Notes under the pieces: model-generated
Told to the model about the DNA's origin: nothing
The model's input: only the letters and a program-made list of their open reading frames with translations
Database searches by the model: none
In this document: positions 48,221 through 57,042 of the stretch, one piece after another
Position numbering within the stretch: position 1 is the first letter of the stretch
Layout: the number at the start of each line of letters is the position of its first letter
Program-made: the position numbers and the translations under genes
DNA from: Angustibacter sp049994355
GTDB taxonomy: Bacteria > Actinomycetota > Actinomycetes > Actinomycetales > Angustibacteraceae
Reading direction: 5' to 3'
DNA length: 64,000 nt
Assembly (NCBI RefSeq): GCF_049994355.1
Contig: NZ_CP188257.1
Span: forward strand, 1,116,001-1,180,000

Positions 48221-49909
48221 TCACTTGTCCATCACGTAGGTGCCGGGGGCCCCGGCGAGCACGGGCAGTCGGACCGAGCCCAGGTCTGTGGGCGCGGGGA
48301 CCAGTTCGCCACAGCGTGCGTTCAGCCATTCGCCGATGTCGGCCCACCAGGTGCCTTGATGGGTCTCGGCGCCATTGAGCCATGCTTTCGGGTCAGCGGT
48401 CTCGTCGTTGTTGGTGTGGTAGGTCGCCTTGGGGTTGCCGGGCGGGTTCACCAGTGCGGCGATGTGGCCGCTGGTCGACAGGACGAACCGGGTGGTTCCG
48501 CCGAACAGCTGGGTGGTGCGGTAGCAGTTCTCCCACGGTGTGATGTGGTCGGCGATGCCGGCAGCCACGTAGGAGTCGACGGTGATTCTGCCCAGGTCGA
48601 TCGGGACGCCGAGCACGGTGATCCCCTGCGGCCGGGTCAGTGAGTTGTCTACGGCGATGTCGACGAAGTCGGCGTGCAGGCCAGCGGTCATCCGGGTGGT
48701 GTCGGAGTTCCAGAACAGGATGTCGAAGGCTGGCGGCCGTCTGCCGAGCAGGTAGTTGTTCACCCAGTAGTTCCAGATCAGGTCGCCAGGTCGCAGCCAG
48801 GCGAAGACCTCCGCGAGCGCACGGCCGTCGAGGTATCCCTTGCGGGCCGAGCGTTGCTTGGCCAGGGTGGCCAGCCGCGGGTCGGTCAGCGCGGAGACCG
48901 TGCCTGCGTCGTGGTTGTCGATGACGGTGACCGCGAGGCAGACGGCGGCCAGTCGGTCCTGCCGTCCGATGCCTGCGAGGTACGCCGCTGCGATGCTGGC
49001 CAGGATGCCCCCGGAGCAGATGCCGCCGAGCACCGTGGTGGCCGAGCCGCTGATCTCCTCGACGGCGTCGAGGGCGTCGAGGATCGCGCGGACGTAGGTG
49101 TCGATGTTCCAGTCGGCATGCCGGGCGTCCGGGTTGCGCCAGGAGATGACGAACATCTGCCGGCCGTGCTGGACGCTGTACTCCACCAGGCTGCGTCCAG
49201 GTGCAAGGTCGATGGCGTAGAACTTGTTGATGGTCGGCGGCACTACGAGCACGGGCACCTCGTACACCTCCTCGCTCTGCGGCTGATACTGGATCAGCTC
49301 CAGGACCTCGTTGTGGAAGACCACCGCGCCAGGGGTGGCGGCGACGTTCTCGCCGAGCACGAAGCCGCTGGTGTCGACCATCTCCGGGATCCGGGGCGAC
49401 GAGGCGAGGTCCTTGACCAGCTGGCTCCCGCCGCGTACCAGGCTCAGCCCGGCAGTGTCGATGACGGCCTTCGCCGAGGCCGGGTTGACGAGTGGAAAGT
49501 TGCTCGGTGCGAGGGCTTCGACGAGATTCTCGAGCAGGAAGCCCACCCGCTTGCGGTCGCGGGGGTCGAGGTCGGCGTCGGTCACGAGCTGATCGAGGGT
49601 ATGTCCGCCGGCGAGGTAGAGCTGGACCAGCCGTTCGAGCAGCGGGTTGTCGGTCCAGGCGGCATCAGTGAACCGGCGGTCACCGCGCCTGGGTGTGACA
49701 GTGGAGGTGCCAGCCACGATCCGGCCTGCCTCGGCGCCAAGACCGCCCAGTCTGCGGGCGGTGTTGCGGGGTCGTCGGGCTAGCGAGGCCGCCCACTTGG
49801 CGGTGGACCGGTCGGGTAGGAAGCGGCGTGCCGGCGTCAGGGCCGCGTCGACGAGGAGGACGTCGAGCGGTGTCGCGTCATCGGCGAGCTGGCTGCTGGT
49901 CGTGCTCAT
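48221..49909 (-). CDS. phaC: Poly(3-hydroxyalkanoate) polymerase (PhaC)
   Basis: A 562-residue PHA synthase that polymerises (R)-3-hydroxyacyl-CoA. The lipase-box-like nucleophile motif is GGICSGGILAS with the catalytic Cys. The Asp is in AGIADHITPWENCYR and the His in VLSTSGHIAALVNPPGNPKATY. Length and single-subunit context (no phaE/phaR) suggest a class I/II-type enzyme. It overlaps the acyl-CoA ligase gene by 4 bp. A (R)-enoyl-CoA hydratase (phaJ) is not seen nearby. Confidence 0.93.
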   Translation of the reverse strand: MSTTSSQLADDATPLDVLLVDAALTPARRFLPDRSTAKWAASLARRPRNTARRLGGLGAEAGRIVAGTSTVTPRRGDRRFTDAAWTDNPLLERLVQLYLAGGHTLDQLVTDADLDPRDRKRVGFLLENLVEALAPSNFPLVNPASAKAVIDTAGLSLVRGGSQLVKDLASSPRIPEMVDTSGFVLGENVAATPGAVVFHNEVLELIQYQPQSEEVYEVPVLVVPPTINKFYAIDLAPGRSLVEYSVQHGRQMFVISWRNPDARHADWNIDTYVRAILDALDAVEEISGSATTVLGGICSGGILASIAAAYLAGIGRQDRLAAVCLAVTVIDNHDAGTVSALTDPRLATLAKQRSARKGYLDGRALAEVFAWLRPGDLIWNYWVNNYLLGRRPPAFDILFWNSDTTRMTAGLHADFVDIAVDNSLTRPQGITVLGVPIDLGRITVDSYVAAGIADHITPWENCYRTTQLFGGTTRFVLSTSGHIAALVNPPGNPKATYHTNNDETADPKAWLNGAETHQGTWWADIGEWLNARCGELVPAPTDLGSVRLPVLAGAPGTYVMDK

Positions 49910-51414
49910 CGCGTGGTCTCCTCGATGGTGACGGGCGGGACGATCTCTCGCTTCAGCACCTTGCCGGTGGGACCGAGGGGCAGGGCGTCGACGAACCAGA
50001 CGCGACGCGGGTACTTGTACGCCGCGACCTGGGCCTTCACGAAGTCGCGCAGCTCGGCTTCACTGACTGTCGCGCCGGGTCGCAGGGCGACTGCGGCACC
50101 GACCTCCTCGCCCAGCTCGACGTGCGGGATGCCGACGACCGCCGCCGCCGCGACATCAGGGTGCTCGTAGAGCACCTCCTCGATCTCACGCGGGTAGATG
50201 TTGAAGCCGCCGCGGATGATCAGGTCCTTCATCCGGTCGACGATGAAGTAGAAGCCGTCTTCGTCGACGCGGCCCATGTCACCAGTTCGGAACCAGCCCT
50301 CGCGGTCGAGAACGTCGGCGGTGGCCTCGGGCTTGTGCCAATAGCCTTTCATCACGTTGTGGCCGCGGATCGAGATCTCGCCGACGTCGCCATTCGTCAC
50401 CGGAGTGCCGTCCTTGGCCAGGACCTGCATCGGCACACCGGTAACCGGGTAGCCGATCGAGCCCGGCCTGCGGTTCGGGCCGGAGCGGTTGAAGGAGGCG
50501 ACCGGCGAGGTTTCCGAGAGGCCGTAGCCCTCGAGCACCTCGCAGCCGAACTTCTCCTCGAACCGGTGCAGCACCTCGACAGGCAGCGCGGCGCCTCCTG
50601 AGATGCAGGTGCGCAGATCGGGCAGCCGTGGAGCCTCCTCGAGGCCGACCAGAGCGGCATACATCGTGGGGACGCCGGCGAAGACAGTGACGCCGTACGT
50701 CGCCGACAGCTCGGCCGCCGCGGCTGCGTTGAACCGGGGCAGCAGCAGCAATGTGGCGCCGGCGGCCATCGACACGTTCAGGGTGCAGGTCTGGCCGAAG
50801 GAGTGAAACAGCGGAAGCCCGCCGAAGACCAGGTCGTCCCCGGTCAGCTGCACCAGGTCGGACTGGGTGACCTCGGCGTTGCTGACCAGGTTTGCATGGG
50901 TGAGCTCCGCACCCTTCGGCTGGCCGGTGGTTCCAGAGGTGTAGAGGACCACCGCGGTGTCTTCAGCCGCGCGGTCGACCACGGTGTCCACCCGGTCCTG
51001 ATCGCTCAGCAGCTTGGCGAAGGAGTCGGGCTCGACGACGATCGTGCTCGTGCCGACATCCTCCGGCAGGGCTTTGACGACCTCGTCGGCGGCGGCCGGC
51101 GACGCGAAGACGACCCGGGCCTGCGAGTCCGAGAGGTAGTAGGCGATCTCGCGGGCCTTCAGCAAAGGGTTCATGGGGACGACCACTGCGCCGACCCGGA
51201 GCACTCCGTAGTAGACCAAGGCGAACTCGGGGACGTTGGGCAACATGACCGCGACCCGGTCACCAGGAGTGACGCCGTTGGCGACGAGCAGGCCGGCGAC
51301 CCGCTCGCTGGCCTCGGCCAGCTGCTGATAGCTGATGGTCTGCTCGTTGAGGCGAAGGGCGATGTGGTCGGGGCGGGTGGCGGCGGTGTCGGTGAAGAGC
51401 CGGGCTAGGTTCAT
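49906..51414 (-). CDS. Long-chain acyl-CoA synthetase
   Basis: A 502-residue AMP-forming ligase of the FadD-like ANL superfamily. Motifs A (VVLYTSGTTGQPKGAELTH), substrate tunnel (GYGLSETSP), FRTGDMGRVDEDGF, DRMKDLIIRGGFNIYP and the C-terminal catalytic Lys in GPTGKVLKRE are all present. It would activate fatty acids for storage by PhaC or for beta-oxidation. ATG at 51414 fits family length. It is first in the PHA operon, divergent from a PucR-type regulator. Confidence 0.92.
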   Translation of the reverse strand: MNLARLFTDTAATRPDHIALRLNEQTISYQQLAEASERVAGLLVANGVTPGDRVAVMLPNVPEFALVYYGVLRVGAVVVPMNPLLKAREIAYYLSDSQARVVFASPAAADEVVKALPEDVGTSTIVVEPDSFAKLLSDQDRVDTVVDRAAEDTAVVLYTSGTTGQPKGAELTHANLVSNAEVTQSDLVQLTGDDLVFGGLPLFHSFGQTCTLNVSMAAGATLLLLPRFNAAAAAELSATYGVTVFAGVPTMYAALVGLEEAPRLPDLRTCISGGAALPVEVLHRFEEKFGCEVLEGYGLSETSPVASFNRSGPNRRPGSIGYPVTGVPMQVLAKDGTPVTNGDVGEISIRGHNVMKGYWHKPEATADVLDREGWFRTGDMGRVDEDGFYFIVDRMKDLIIRGGFNIYPREIEEVLYEHPDVAAAAVVGIPHVELGEEVGAAVALRPGATVSEAELRDFVKAQVAAYKYPRRVWFVDALPLGPTGKVLKREIVPPVTIEETTR

Positions 51415-51528
51415 GGTGGGTCCTGGGTTGAGTCGGGCGTTGGGAATGGCGTGCTGGGACCTCCAGCGTCGATCCCGCACCCCTTGGAGCGCTTCGGCCC
51501 CGGGCCTCGACTTCCGGACGTCGCGACT

Positions 51529-51556
51529 GTGCACGTGCACAACGCGGGGCTAGGTT
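51529..51556 (+). promoter_or_regulatory. Palindromic operator and -10 of the PucR-type gene
   Basis: GTGCACGTGCAC (51529-51540) is a perfect 12-bp palindrome. TAGGTT (51551-51556) is a -10-like box seven bases before the ATG, implying a leaderless transcript. The palindrome lies in the expected -35/spacer region and between two divergent transcription units, so it is a candidate binding site for the regulator. Confidence 0.5.
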
Positions 51557-51563
51557 GGCGGCC

Positions 51564-52784
51564 ATGGCTGGTCCCATCGCCGCTCCCGGCCCGGACGTCG
51601 CGCCCGAGGTCCGCGAGCTGAGTCGGCGGCTTCTGCCCGAGGCCGACATGCTCGGCGCGCAGATGGCGGAACGAGTGCGGGTGGAGATTCCGCTGTACGC
51701 AGACGGCGAGCTCGTCCCTCACGAGCAGTTGATCGCGTCGTGCTGTGACAACACGCGGTTCGTGCTCGGCCAGCTGGCTGATGCGCCCCACGTCAGCATC
51801 GACGCGCCGCGGGCCACCGGGACGGCCAGGGCCGAGCAGGGTGTTCCCTATGCCGCGGTCCTGCAGGCCTTCCGTGTGGGCGGACGGTTCATCTGGGAGC
51901 TCCTCGTCGAGCGGGCCGACCCCGAGGCCCACGACGTGCTGCTACTCGCGGCGGCGGACATCTGGGCCGTGAGCGATGAGTTGTCGAGCCAGGTGACGGA
52001 TGCCTATCGCACGGCCCTGGCCGACAAGGTGCGGCGCGACGGCCAGATGAGGGCGGTGCTGGTGAGCAGCCTCCTCGACGGTGACTCCGCCGCGGCCGAG
52101 GAGCTGATGGAGTCTGCCAGCGCGTTGCACCTGCCGCGCAGCGGCGAGTTCGCCGTCGTCTCGGCCGAGTGCGCTGCCCCCGGCGCCGAGGCGCTTGCGG
52201 ACGTCGAAGGTGTGCTGCGTCGGCACAACGTCACCGGGGTCTGGCGCCTGGATCACGAGTACCACGACGGGCTAGTCGAGCTGCGGCCGGGCTTTGGGGT
52301 GCAGCAGCTGGTCGAGGAGCTGACCGGACTGGCGCGGGGTCGGGTCGGCGTGAGCTCGGTGTTCCATGGGCTGGCTAACGCTCCAGACGCAAGACGCCAG
52401 GCGCGGCTGGCCTGCACCGCCGCGGCCCCGTCATCTCGTGACGTCGTGCGGTGCGACCAGCATCCGCTCGCGGTGCTCCTGGCCGGCGCGCCGGACCAGG
52501 CCGCCGCCCTTGCTGGTGCCGTTGTCGGTCGTGTGCTCGAGCTGCCCCGTGACGACCGGGCGGTGATGATGCACACCGTACGCATCTGGCTTGCCGCGGA
52601 CGGCTCGAGCTCGCGTGCCGCAGAGCAGCTGCATCTGCATCGCAACACCGTCCGGTACCGGCTGCGCCGATTCGAGGAGATGACTGGGCGCGACCTGGCC
52701 AAACCGGTCGACGCCGCCGAGGTCTTCGTCGCTCTCGAATGTGTGCGGATACTCGGCCTCGACACCGAGCGCGCGACTCGTTGA
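51564..52784 (+). CDS. PucR-family transcriptional regulator
   Basis: A 406-residue regulator with an N-terminal helical sensor region, a central GGDEF-like CdaR/PucR domain and a C-terminal HTH_30 domain (AAEQLHLHRNTVRYRLRRFEEMTGRDL, about 350-376). Such proteins activate neighbouring catabolic genes. It is divergent from the acyl-CoA ligase/PHA operon by 150 bp, which makes that operon its likely target. TTG at 51555 is a possible earlier start but overlaps the -10-like box. Confidence 0.87.
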   Translation: MAGPIAAPGPDVAPEVRELSRRLLPEADMLGAQMAERVRVEIPLYADGELVPHEQLIASCCDNTRFVLGQLADAPHVSIDAPRATGTARAEQGVPYAAVLQAFRVGGRFIWELLVERADPEAHDVLLLAAADIWAVSDELSSQVTDAYRTALADKVRRDGQMRAVLVSSLLDGDSAAAEELMESASALHLPRSGEFAVVSAECAAPGAEALADVEGVLRRHNVTGVWRLDHEYHDGLVELRPGFGVQQLVEELTGLARGRVGVSSVFHGLANAPDARRQARLACTAAAPSSRDVVRCDQHPLAVLLAGAPDQAAALAGAVVGRVLELPRDDRAVMMHTVRIWLAADGSSSRAAEQLHLHRNTVRYRLRRFEEMTGRDLAKPVDAAEVFVALECVRILGLDTERATR

Positions 52785-52797
52785 GCCACAGCCAGAG

Positions 52798-53208
52798 CTA
52801 GCCGGCGAGCTCCTTGCGAGCCCGTGTGACGAGCTCTTCGTTGGTGTAGGCGTGACCGGAGATGCCCCACCCGCCGTCGTAGGTCTCGGTCAGAAGCACC
52901 CAGGTCCGGTCGGTCAGTCCAGGGTCTCCAGCGGCCGCAGCCACCACGTCCGTCAGTTGGCGGACGGCGGCGAGCTGCTTGTCGCGGTCCAGGGCGCCGG
53001 CGTTGGTGAGCACCTGGACACGGACCCGGTCGTCGTCGCCGTCGACGTTCGACAGGGCGGTGTCGTGCACGAAGGCAGCCGTGTTCTGTCGGAACAGTGC
53101 GATCGGCGGGACGCCCTCGAGCTCCATCAAGGTGCGGGCCAGCTCGGTTGCGAGGGCTTTCGGGTCGGTGAAGGTCCCGGGGCGCGCATAGACGTCGATC
53201 ATCGGCAT
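52798..53208 (-). CDS. Tautomerase-superfamily protein
   Basis: A 136-residue 4-oxalocrotonate tautomerase/MSAD-like protein. After removal of Met the N-terminal residue is the catalytic Pro (MPMIDVYARPG). The rest (LATELARTLMELEGVPP, VRVQVLTNAGALDRDKQLAAV, TWVLLTETYDGGWGISGHA) fits the longer, fused-type tautomerases of about 130 residues. GGAGG is seven bases upstream of the ATG. It is divergent from a TetR-type regulator that probably controls it. The substrate is unknown. Confidence 0.87.
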   Translation of the reverse strand: MPMIDVYARPGTFTDPKALATELARTLMELEGVPPIALFRQNTAAFVHDTALSNVDGDDDRVRVQVLTNAGALDRDKQLAAVRQLTDVVAAAAGDPGLTDRTWVLLTETYDGGWGISGHAYTNEELVTRARKELAG

Positions 53209-53290
53209 GGTGCCACCTCCAGAAGTATGGTGGTCGGCATAGTAGGCAGGAAAGTATGCAGGTGTACATAGTTGATGGCTGGAGGCCGGG

Positions 53291-53869
53291 TTGGCGAAGG
53301 GTGAGGTTCGGGCTCGGATGGTGGCCGGCGCGGTCCGTCTGCTGGCCACGCAGGGACCGCCAGGGGCTTCGTTCGGCGACGTCCTGAAGGAGACGGGTGC
53401 GGCCCGAGGGTCCACGTACCACCATTTTCCGGGCGGCAAGGAGGAGCTGTACCGGGCGGCGCTCGACCTGGCCAGTGACCGAGCCCTGCGCGCGCTCGAG
53501 CCGGTGCGCGGCCAACCTGCCGATGTCGTGGTCGAGCGGTTCTTCGCCATGTGGCGCGCTCTGCTCACCGAGACCGACCTTCGGGCCGGCTGCGCCGTGC
53601 TGGCGGTCGCCGTCGCCGGCGAGCCGGCGCAGATCCGTGACGACGCCGGGCAGATCTTCCGCAGCTGGCAGAGTCACCTGGAGTCGTTGTTCGTCGAGGG
53701 TGGCCTGACGCCGACCAAGGCACGGTCGCTCGCCGCACTGACCATGACCTCGGCTGAGGGCGCGGTCGCCATCGCTCGCGCCGAGCGGGACCTGGAGACC
53801 TTCGAGCTGGTGGCTCAGCAGGTCCTGACCATCACACGGCAGTCCATGCCCGTCGCGAAACGCATCTGA
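53291..53869 (+). CDS. TetR/AcrR-family regulator
   Basis: A 192-residue TetR-type repressor. The N-terminal HTH (MVAGAVRLLATQGPPGASFGDVLKETGAARGSTYHHFPGGKEEL, about 9-53) is typical of the YxaF/LmrA group with a GST-YHHFPGGK signature, and the C-terminal domain matches TetR_C regions of this group. The TTG start has GGAGG five bases upstream. It is divergent from the tautomerase gene with an 82-bp AT-richer gap that should contain its operator. Confidence 0.9.
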   Translation: MAKGEVRARMVAGAVRLLATQGPPGASFGDVLKETGAARGSTYHHFPGGKEELYRAALDLASDRALRALEPVRGQPADVVVERFFAMWRALLTETDLRAGCAVLAVAVAGEPAQIRDDAGQIFRSWQSHLESLFVEGGLTPTKARSLAALTMTSAEGAVAIARAERDLETFELVAQQVLTITRQSMPVAKRI

Positions 53870-54000
53870 GTAGGTCGCTCAGGGAAGGGACCGTTCCCGC
53901 ACCTGAGCGCGGGTCAGGAAGATGTGCTCTGCTGAGTTCAGGTCGCCGGTCGACTTACAGCGAACATCACTGGTTCGGAGAACGGGAGGCCAGCCGTCTG

Positions 54001-56097
54001 ATGAACCGCCTCGCCTCAGCTACTAGCCCGTACCTGCTGCAGCACAAGGACAATCCCGTCGACTGGCAGGAGTGGGGTCCCGAGGCGTTCGAGGAGGCCC
54101 GCCGTCGCGACGTGCCGATCCTGCTGAGCGTCGGCTACGCGTCCTGCCACTGGTGCCACGTGATGGCCCACGAGTCCTTCGAGGACGAGCAGACGGCCGC
54201 CGAGCTGAACGCGGCCTTCGTGTCGATCAAGGTGGACCGCGAGGAGCGCCCCGACGTGGACGCCGTCTACATGGAAGCCACGGTTGCGCTGACCGGTCAT
54301 GGCGGCTGGCCGATGACCGTGCTGCTCACTCCGGACGGCACCGTGTTCCACGCCGGCACCTACTACCCGCCCACGGCCCGGCAGGGGATGGCGTCCTTCC
54401 GCCAGCTGATCGCCGCGGCGAGCGAGGCGTGGCGCGAGCGACGACACGAGGTCGAGGGTGCCAGCGCCAGGATCACCGAGGCGCTGACCGGCCAGCGCGC
54501 CGGGCAGGCGAGCGCGTCTGCGGATGCCGCGCCGCCCGGGCCGGCCGACCTCGAGGGCTGGGTGCGCGCCCTGGCCGAGCAGCACGACCGGGTCCACGGC
54601 GGGTTCGGTGGCGCACCGAAGTTCCCGCCGTCCATGGTCCTGGAGTGGCTGCTCCGCCATGCTGCGCGCACCGGCACCCAGCCAGGTGCCAGCGGCGCCA
54701 TCGCGCTCGACCTGGCCGCGAACACGTTGCGGCACATGGCGTCCAGCGGCACCTACGACCAGCTCGAAGGCGGCTTCGCCCGGTACAGCGTGGACGCCGC
54801 CTGGGTGGTGCCGCACTTCGAGAAGATGCTCTACGACAACGCGTTGCTGGCCCGGGTCTACCTGCACTGGTGGCGGCTGACCGGCGACCCGCTGGGCCGC
54901 CGGATCGCCCTGGAGACCTGCGACTTCCTGCTGCACCGCTTGGGCACCGCGGAAGGAGGGCTGGCCAGCGCGCTGGATGCCGACACCCCGACCGGCGACG
55001 GCGGGCACGGCGTCGAGGGGCTGACGTACGTGTGGACGCCGGCCGAGCTGGTCGAGGTGCTCGGCCAGGACGACGGGGTGTGGGCGGCCCGCGCCTTCGG
55101 GGTCACCGAGGCCGGCACCTTCGAGCACGGCACCTCGACCCTGCGGCTGCTCGTCGACGTGGACGCACCCGACGCCGACCCGGCCACCGTGCAGCGTTGG
55201 CAGGACGTCCGCGCCCGGCTGCGCAGCCCCCGGGCCGGACGCCCCCAGCCCGTGCGTGACGACAAGGTGGTCGCGGCCTGGAACGGACTTGCCGTCGCAT
55301 CGCTGGCCGAGACCGGTGCCCTGCTGGACCGCCCCGACCTGGTCGAGGCCGCTCGCCGGGCGGCATCCCTGCTGCTCGACGTGCACGTGGTCGACGGACG
55401 GCTGCGCCGGGTCTCGCTCGGCGGAGTGGCCGGCGACCCGTCAGGAACGCTGGAGGACCAGGGCGACCTGGTCGAGGGGTTGCTGGCGCTGTACGCGGTC
55501 ACTGGTGAGCGGCGGTGGTCCGATGCGTCGTCCGAGCTCGTCGCCGCACTGCTGGAACGGTTCTGGGACGTCGGGACCGGTCTCAGCGACACCCCGCTGG
55601 ACGACCCGGACCCACTGCTCGCCCACGCCGGCACCCGACGTCCGGCCGATCCGGGGGACAACGCCTACCCGTCCGGGGTGGCCGCGGCCGCGGGTGCCCT
55701 GCTGTCCTGGGCGGCGCTGAGCGGCGACGCCACGGCCCGCGACGTGGCCGAGAGCGCGCTCGCGGTCACCGCCCGGATCGCCGCGACGTCACCGCGCTTC
55801 GCCGGCTGGGGGCTGGCCGTCGCCGAGGCCGCTCTGGACGGTCCGCGCGAGGTGGCGGTGGTGGGTGGGTGGGACGACTCTGCGACGTCCCAGCTGTGGC
55901 AGGTCGCGCTCAACGGGACCGCTCCCGGTCTCGTGGTGGCCGTGGGGGAGTCGGGCGCCCCGCCTGCGGTGCCGTTGCTCGAGCAGCGCGGGACGGCCGG
56001 CACTGGGGCCCTTGCCTATCCCTGCCGGGGGATGGTCTGCGACCTGCCGACGTCCGATCCCGAGGTGCTGCGCCGCTTCGTCCGCAGGCCTGGCTAG
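54001..56097 (+). CDS. DUF255 thioredoxin-fold protein (YyaL/SSP411 family)
   Basis: A 698-residue protein. The N-terminal thioredoxin-like DUF255 domain (1-165) contains SPYLLQHKDNPVDW, a C-x2-C motif in YASCHWCHVMAHESF, and KVDREERPDVD. The rest is an (alpha/alpha)6 barrel like N-acyl-glucosamine epimerases (GGFARYSVDAAWVVPHFEKMLYDNA, LDADTPTG, DDKVVAAWNGL). The family is widespread, but its function is not settled. The ATG at 54001 matches the conserved start. Its stop overlaps that of the convergent hemolysin III gene (CTAG). Confidence 0.92.
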   Translation: MNRLASATSPYLLQHKDNPVDWQEWGPEAFEEARRRDVPILLSVGYASCHWCHVMAHESFEDEQTAAELNAAFVSIKVDREERPDVDAVYMEATVALTGHGGWPMTVLLTPDGTVFHAGTYYPPTARQGMASFRQLIAAASEAWRERRHEVEGASARITEALTGQRAGQASASADAAPPGPADLEGWVRALAEQHDRVHGGFGGAPKFPPSMVLEWLLRHAARTGTQPGASGAIALDLAANTLRHMASSGTYDQLEGGFARYSVDAAWVVPHFEKMLYDNALLARVYLHWWRLTGDPLGRRIALETCDFLLHRLGTAEGGLASALDADTPTGDGGHGVEGLTYVWTPAELVEVLGQDDGVWAARAFGVTEAGTFEHGTSTLRLLVDVDAPDADPATVQRWQDVRARLRSPRAGRPQPVRDDKVVAAWNGLAVASLAETGALLDRPDLVEAARRAASLLLDVHVVDGRLRRVSLGGVAGDPSGTLEDQGDLVEGLLALYAVTGERRWSDASSELVAALLERFWDVGTGLSDTPLDDPDPLLAHAGTRRPADPGDNAYPSGVAAAAGALLSWAALSGDATARDVAESALAVTARIAATSPRFAGWGLAVAEAALDGPREVAVVGGWDDSATSQLWQVALNGTAPGLVVAVGESGAPPAVPLLEQRGTAGTGALAYPCRGMVCDLPTSDPEVLRRFVRRPG

Positions 56098-56861
56098 GCG
56101 GGGTGCGAGTACACCGCGAAGGACACCGCGATGTAGTGCACGACGAAGGCCGCGACGGTGCACGCGTGGAAGAGCTCGTGGAAGCCGAACCAACGCGGGC
56201 TGAGGTTCGGCCGCTTGATGCCGTAGATGAGCGCGCCGACGGTGTAGAGCGCGCCGCCGACGATGATCAGCACGATCAGCGCCACGCCACCGCTGTGCAG
56301 GAAGGCCGGCATGTAGAACACCGCGACCCAGCCGAGCGCGACGTAGACCGGGGTGTACAGCCAGCGAGGGGCGCCCACCCATAACACCCGGAACAGCACC
56401 CCGAGCACGGCGCCGGTCCACACCACGAAGAGCAGGGTGCGGGCCTTGCCGGGTGGCAGCAGCAGCGCCGCGAACGGTGTGTAGCTGCCGGCGATGATCA
56501 GGAAGATGTTCGAGTGGTCCATCCGCTTGAGCAGCACGGCCGTGCGCGGTGACCAGTTGCCGCGGTGGTACAGCGCGCTGGTGCCGAAGAGCAGCGCGGC
56601 GCTCAGCGTGAAGATCGTGGCGGTGATCCGGCCCGCGGTGCTGGGCGCCAGGGCGATCAGCACGATGCCGGCCGCGACCACCAGCGGGAACGTGCCGGCG
56701 TGCAGCCAGCCGCGCAGCTTCGGCTTGACCGCGGCGACGGCCTCGGAGACGACGCTGACGGCCTCGCCCATCGAGTCACCGACGCGCTCGACCTGCTGCT
56801 CGAGGCGGTAGCGCACGCCGGACGTCGACGGCTGGTCGGGCGCCGGTGGCAGGTGGCTCAT
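56094..56861 (-). CDS. Hemolysin III / PAQR family membrane protein
   Basis: A 255-residue seven-helix protein of the TrhA/hemolysin III (PAQR) family, involved in membrane lipid homeostasis in bacteria. Zinc-site motifs are SALYHRGNW (His), KRMDHSNIFLIIAGSYTPF (Asp/His) and FHELFHACTVAAFVVHY (His pair). A 60-residue cytoplasmic N-terminus precedes the first helix. ATG at 56861 follows a palindromic operator (56874-56895) by 12 bp. Confidence 0.92.
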   Translation of the reverse strand: MSHLPPAPDQPSTSGVRYRLEQQVERVGDSMGEAVSVVSEAVAAVKPKLRGWLHAGTFPLVVAAGIVLIALAPSTAGRITATIFTLSAALLFGTSALYHRGNWSPRTAVLLKRMDHSNIFLIIAGSYTPFAALLLPPGKARTLLFVVWTGAVLGVLFRVLWVGAPRWLYTPVYVALGWVAVFYMPAFLHSGGVALIVLIIVGGALYTVGALIYGIKRPNLSPRWFGFHELFHACTVAAFVVHYIAVSFAVYSHPA

Positions 56862-56873
56862 GGCACAACATCC

Positions 56874-56895
56874 TAACCTACGGTTGCGTAAGTTA
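56874..56895. promoter_or_regulatory. Palindromic operator upstream of the hemolysin III gene
   Basis: TAACCTACG (56874-56882) and CGTAAGTTA (56887-56895) are inverted repeats with one mismatch around a GTTG centre. The site lies 12 bp upstream of the start codon, where the promoter is expected. It resembles TetR-family operators that control membrane lipid genes in actinobacteria, but no regulator gene is adjacent. Confidence 0.6.
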
Positions 56896-57042
56896 CTACC
56901 GCGTAGCCTAGTGATCCAGGTGAAGATGCCGTGAATCCCGGGCCTCCAGGAACGTCCTGTCCGTCCCGATCCACCATACGGGAGTAGCGTGACCGAGGCC
57001 GCCTGATCAGGCAGGTGGATCATGAATGACGAAGGGGCAGCA

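Noticed and set aside
53255..53270. TATGCAGGTGTACATA as the TetR operator
   Set aside because: Only the outer four bases of each arm pair; other AT-rich repeats nearby are equally weak, so no specific site is claimed.
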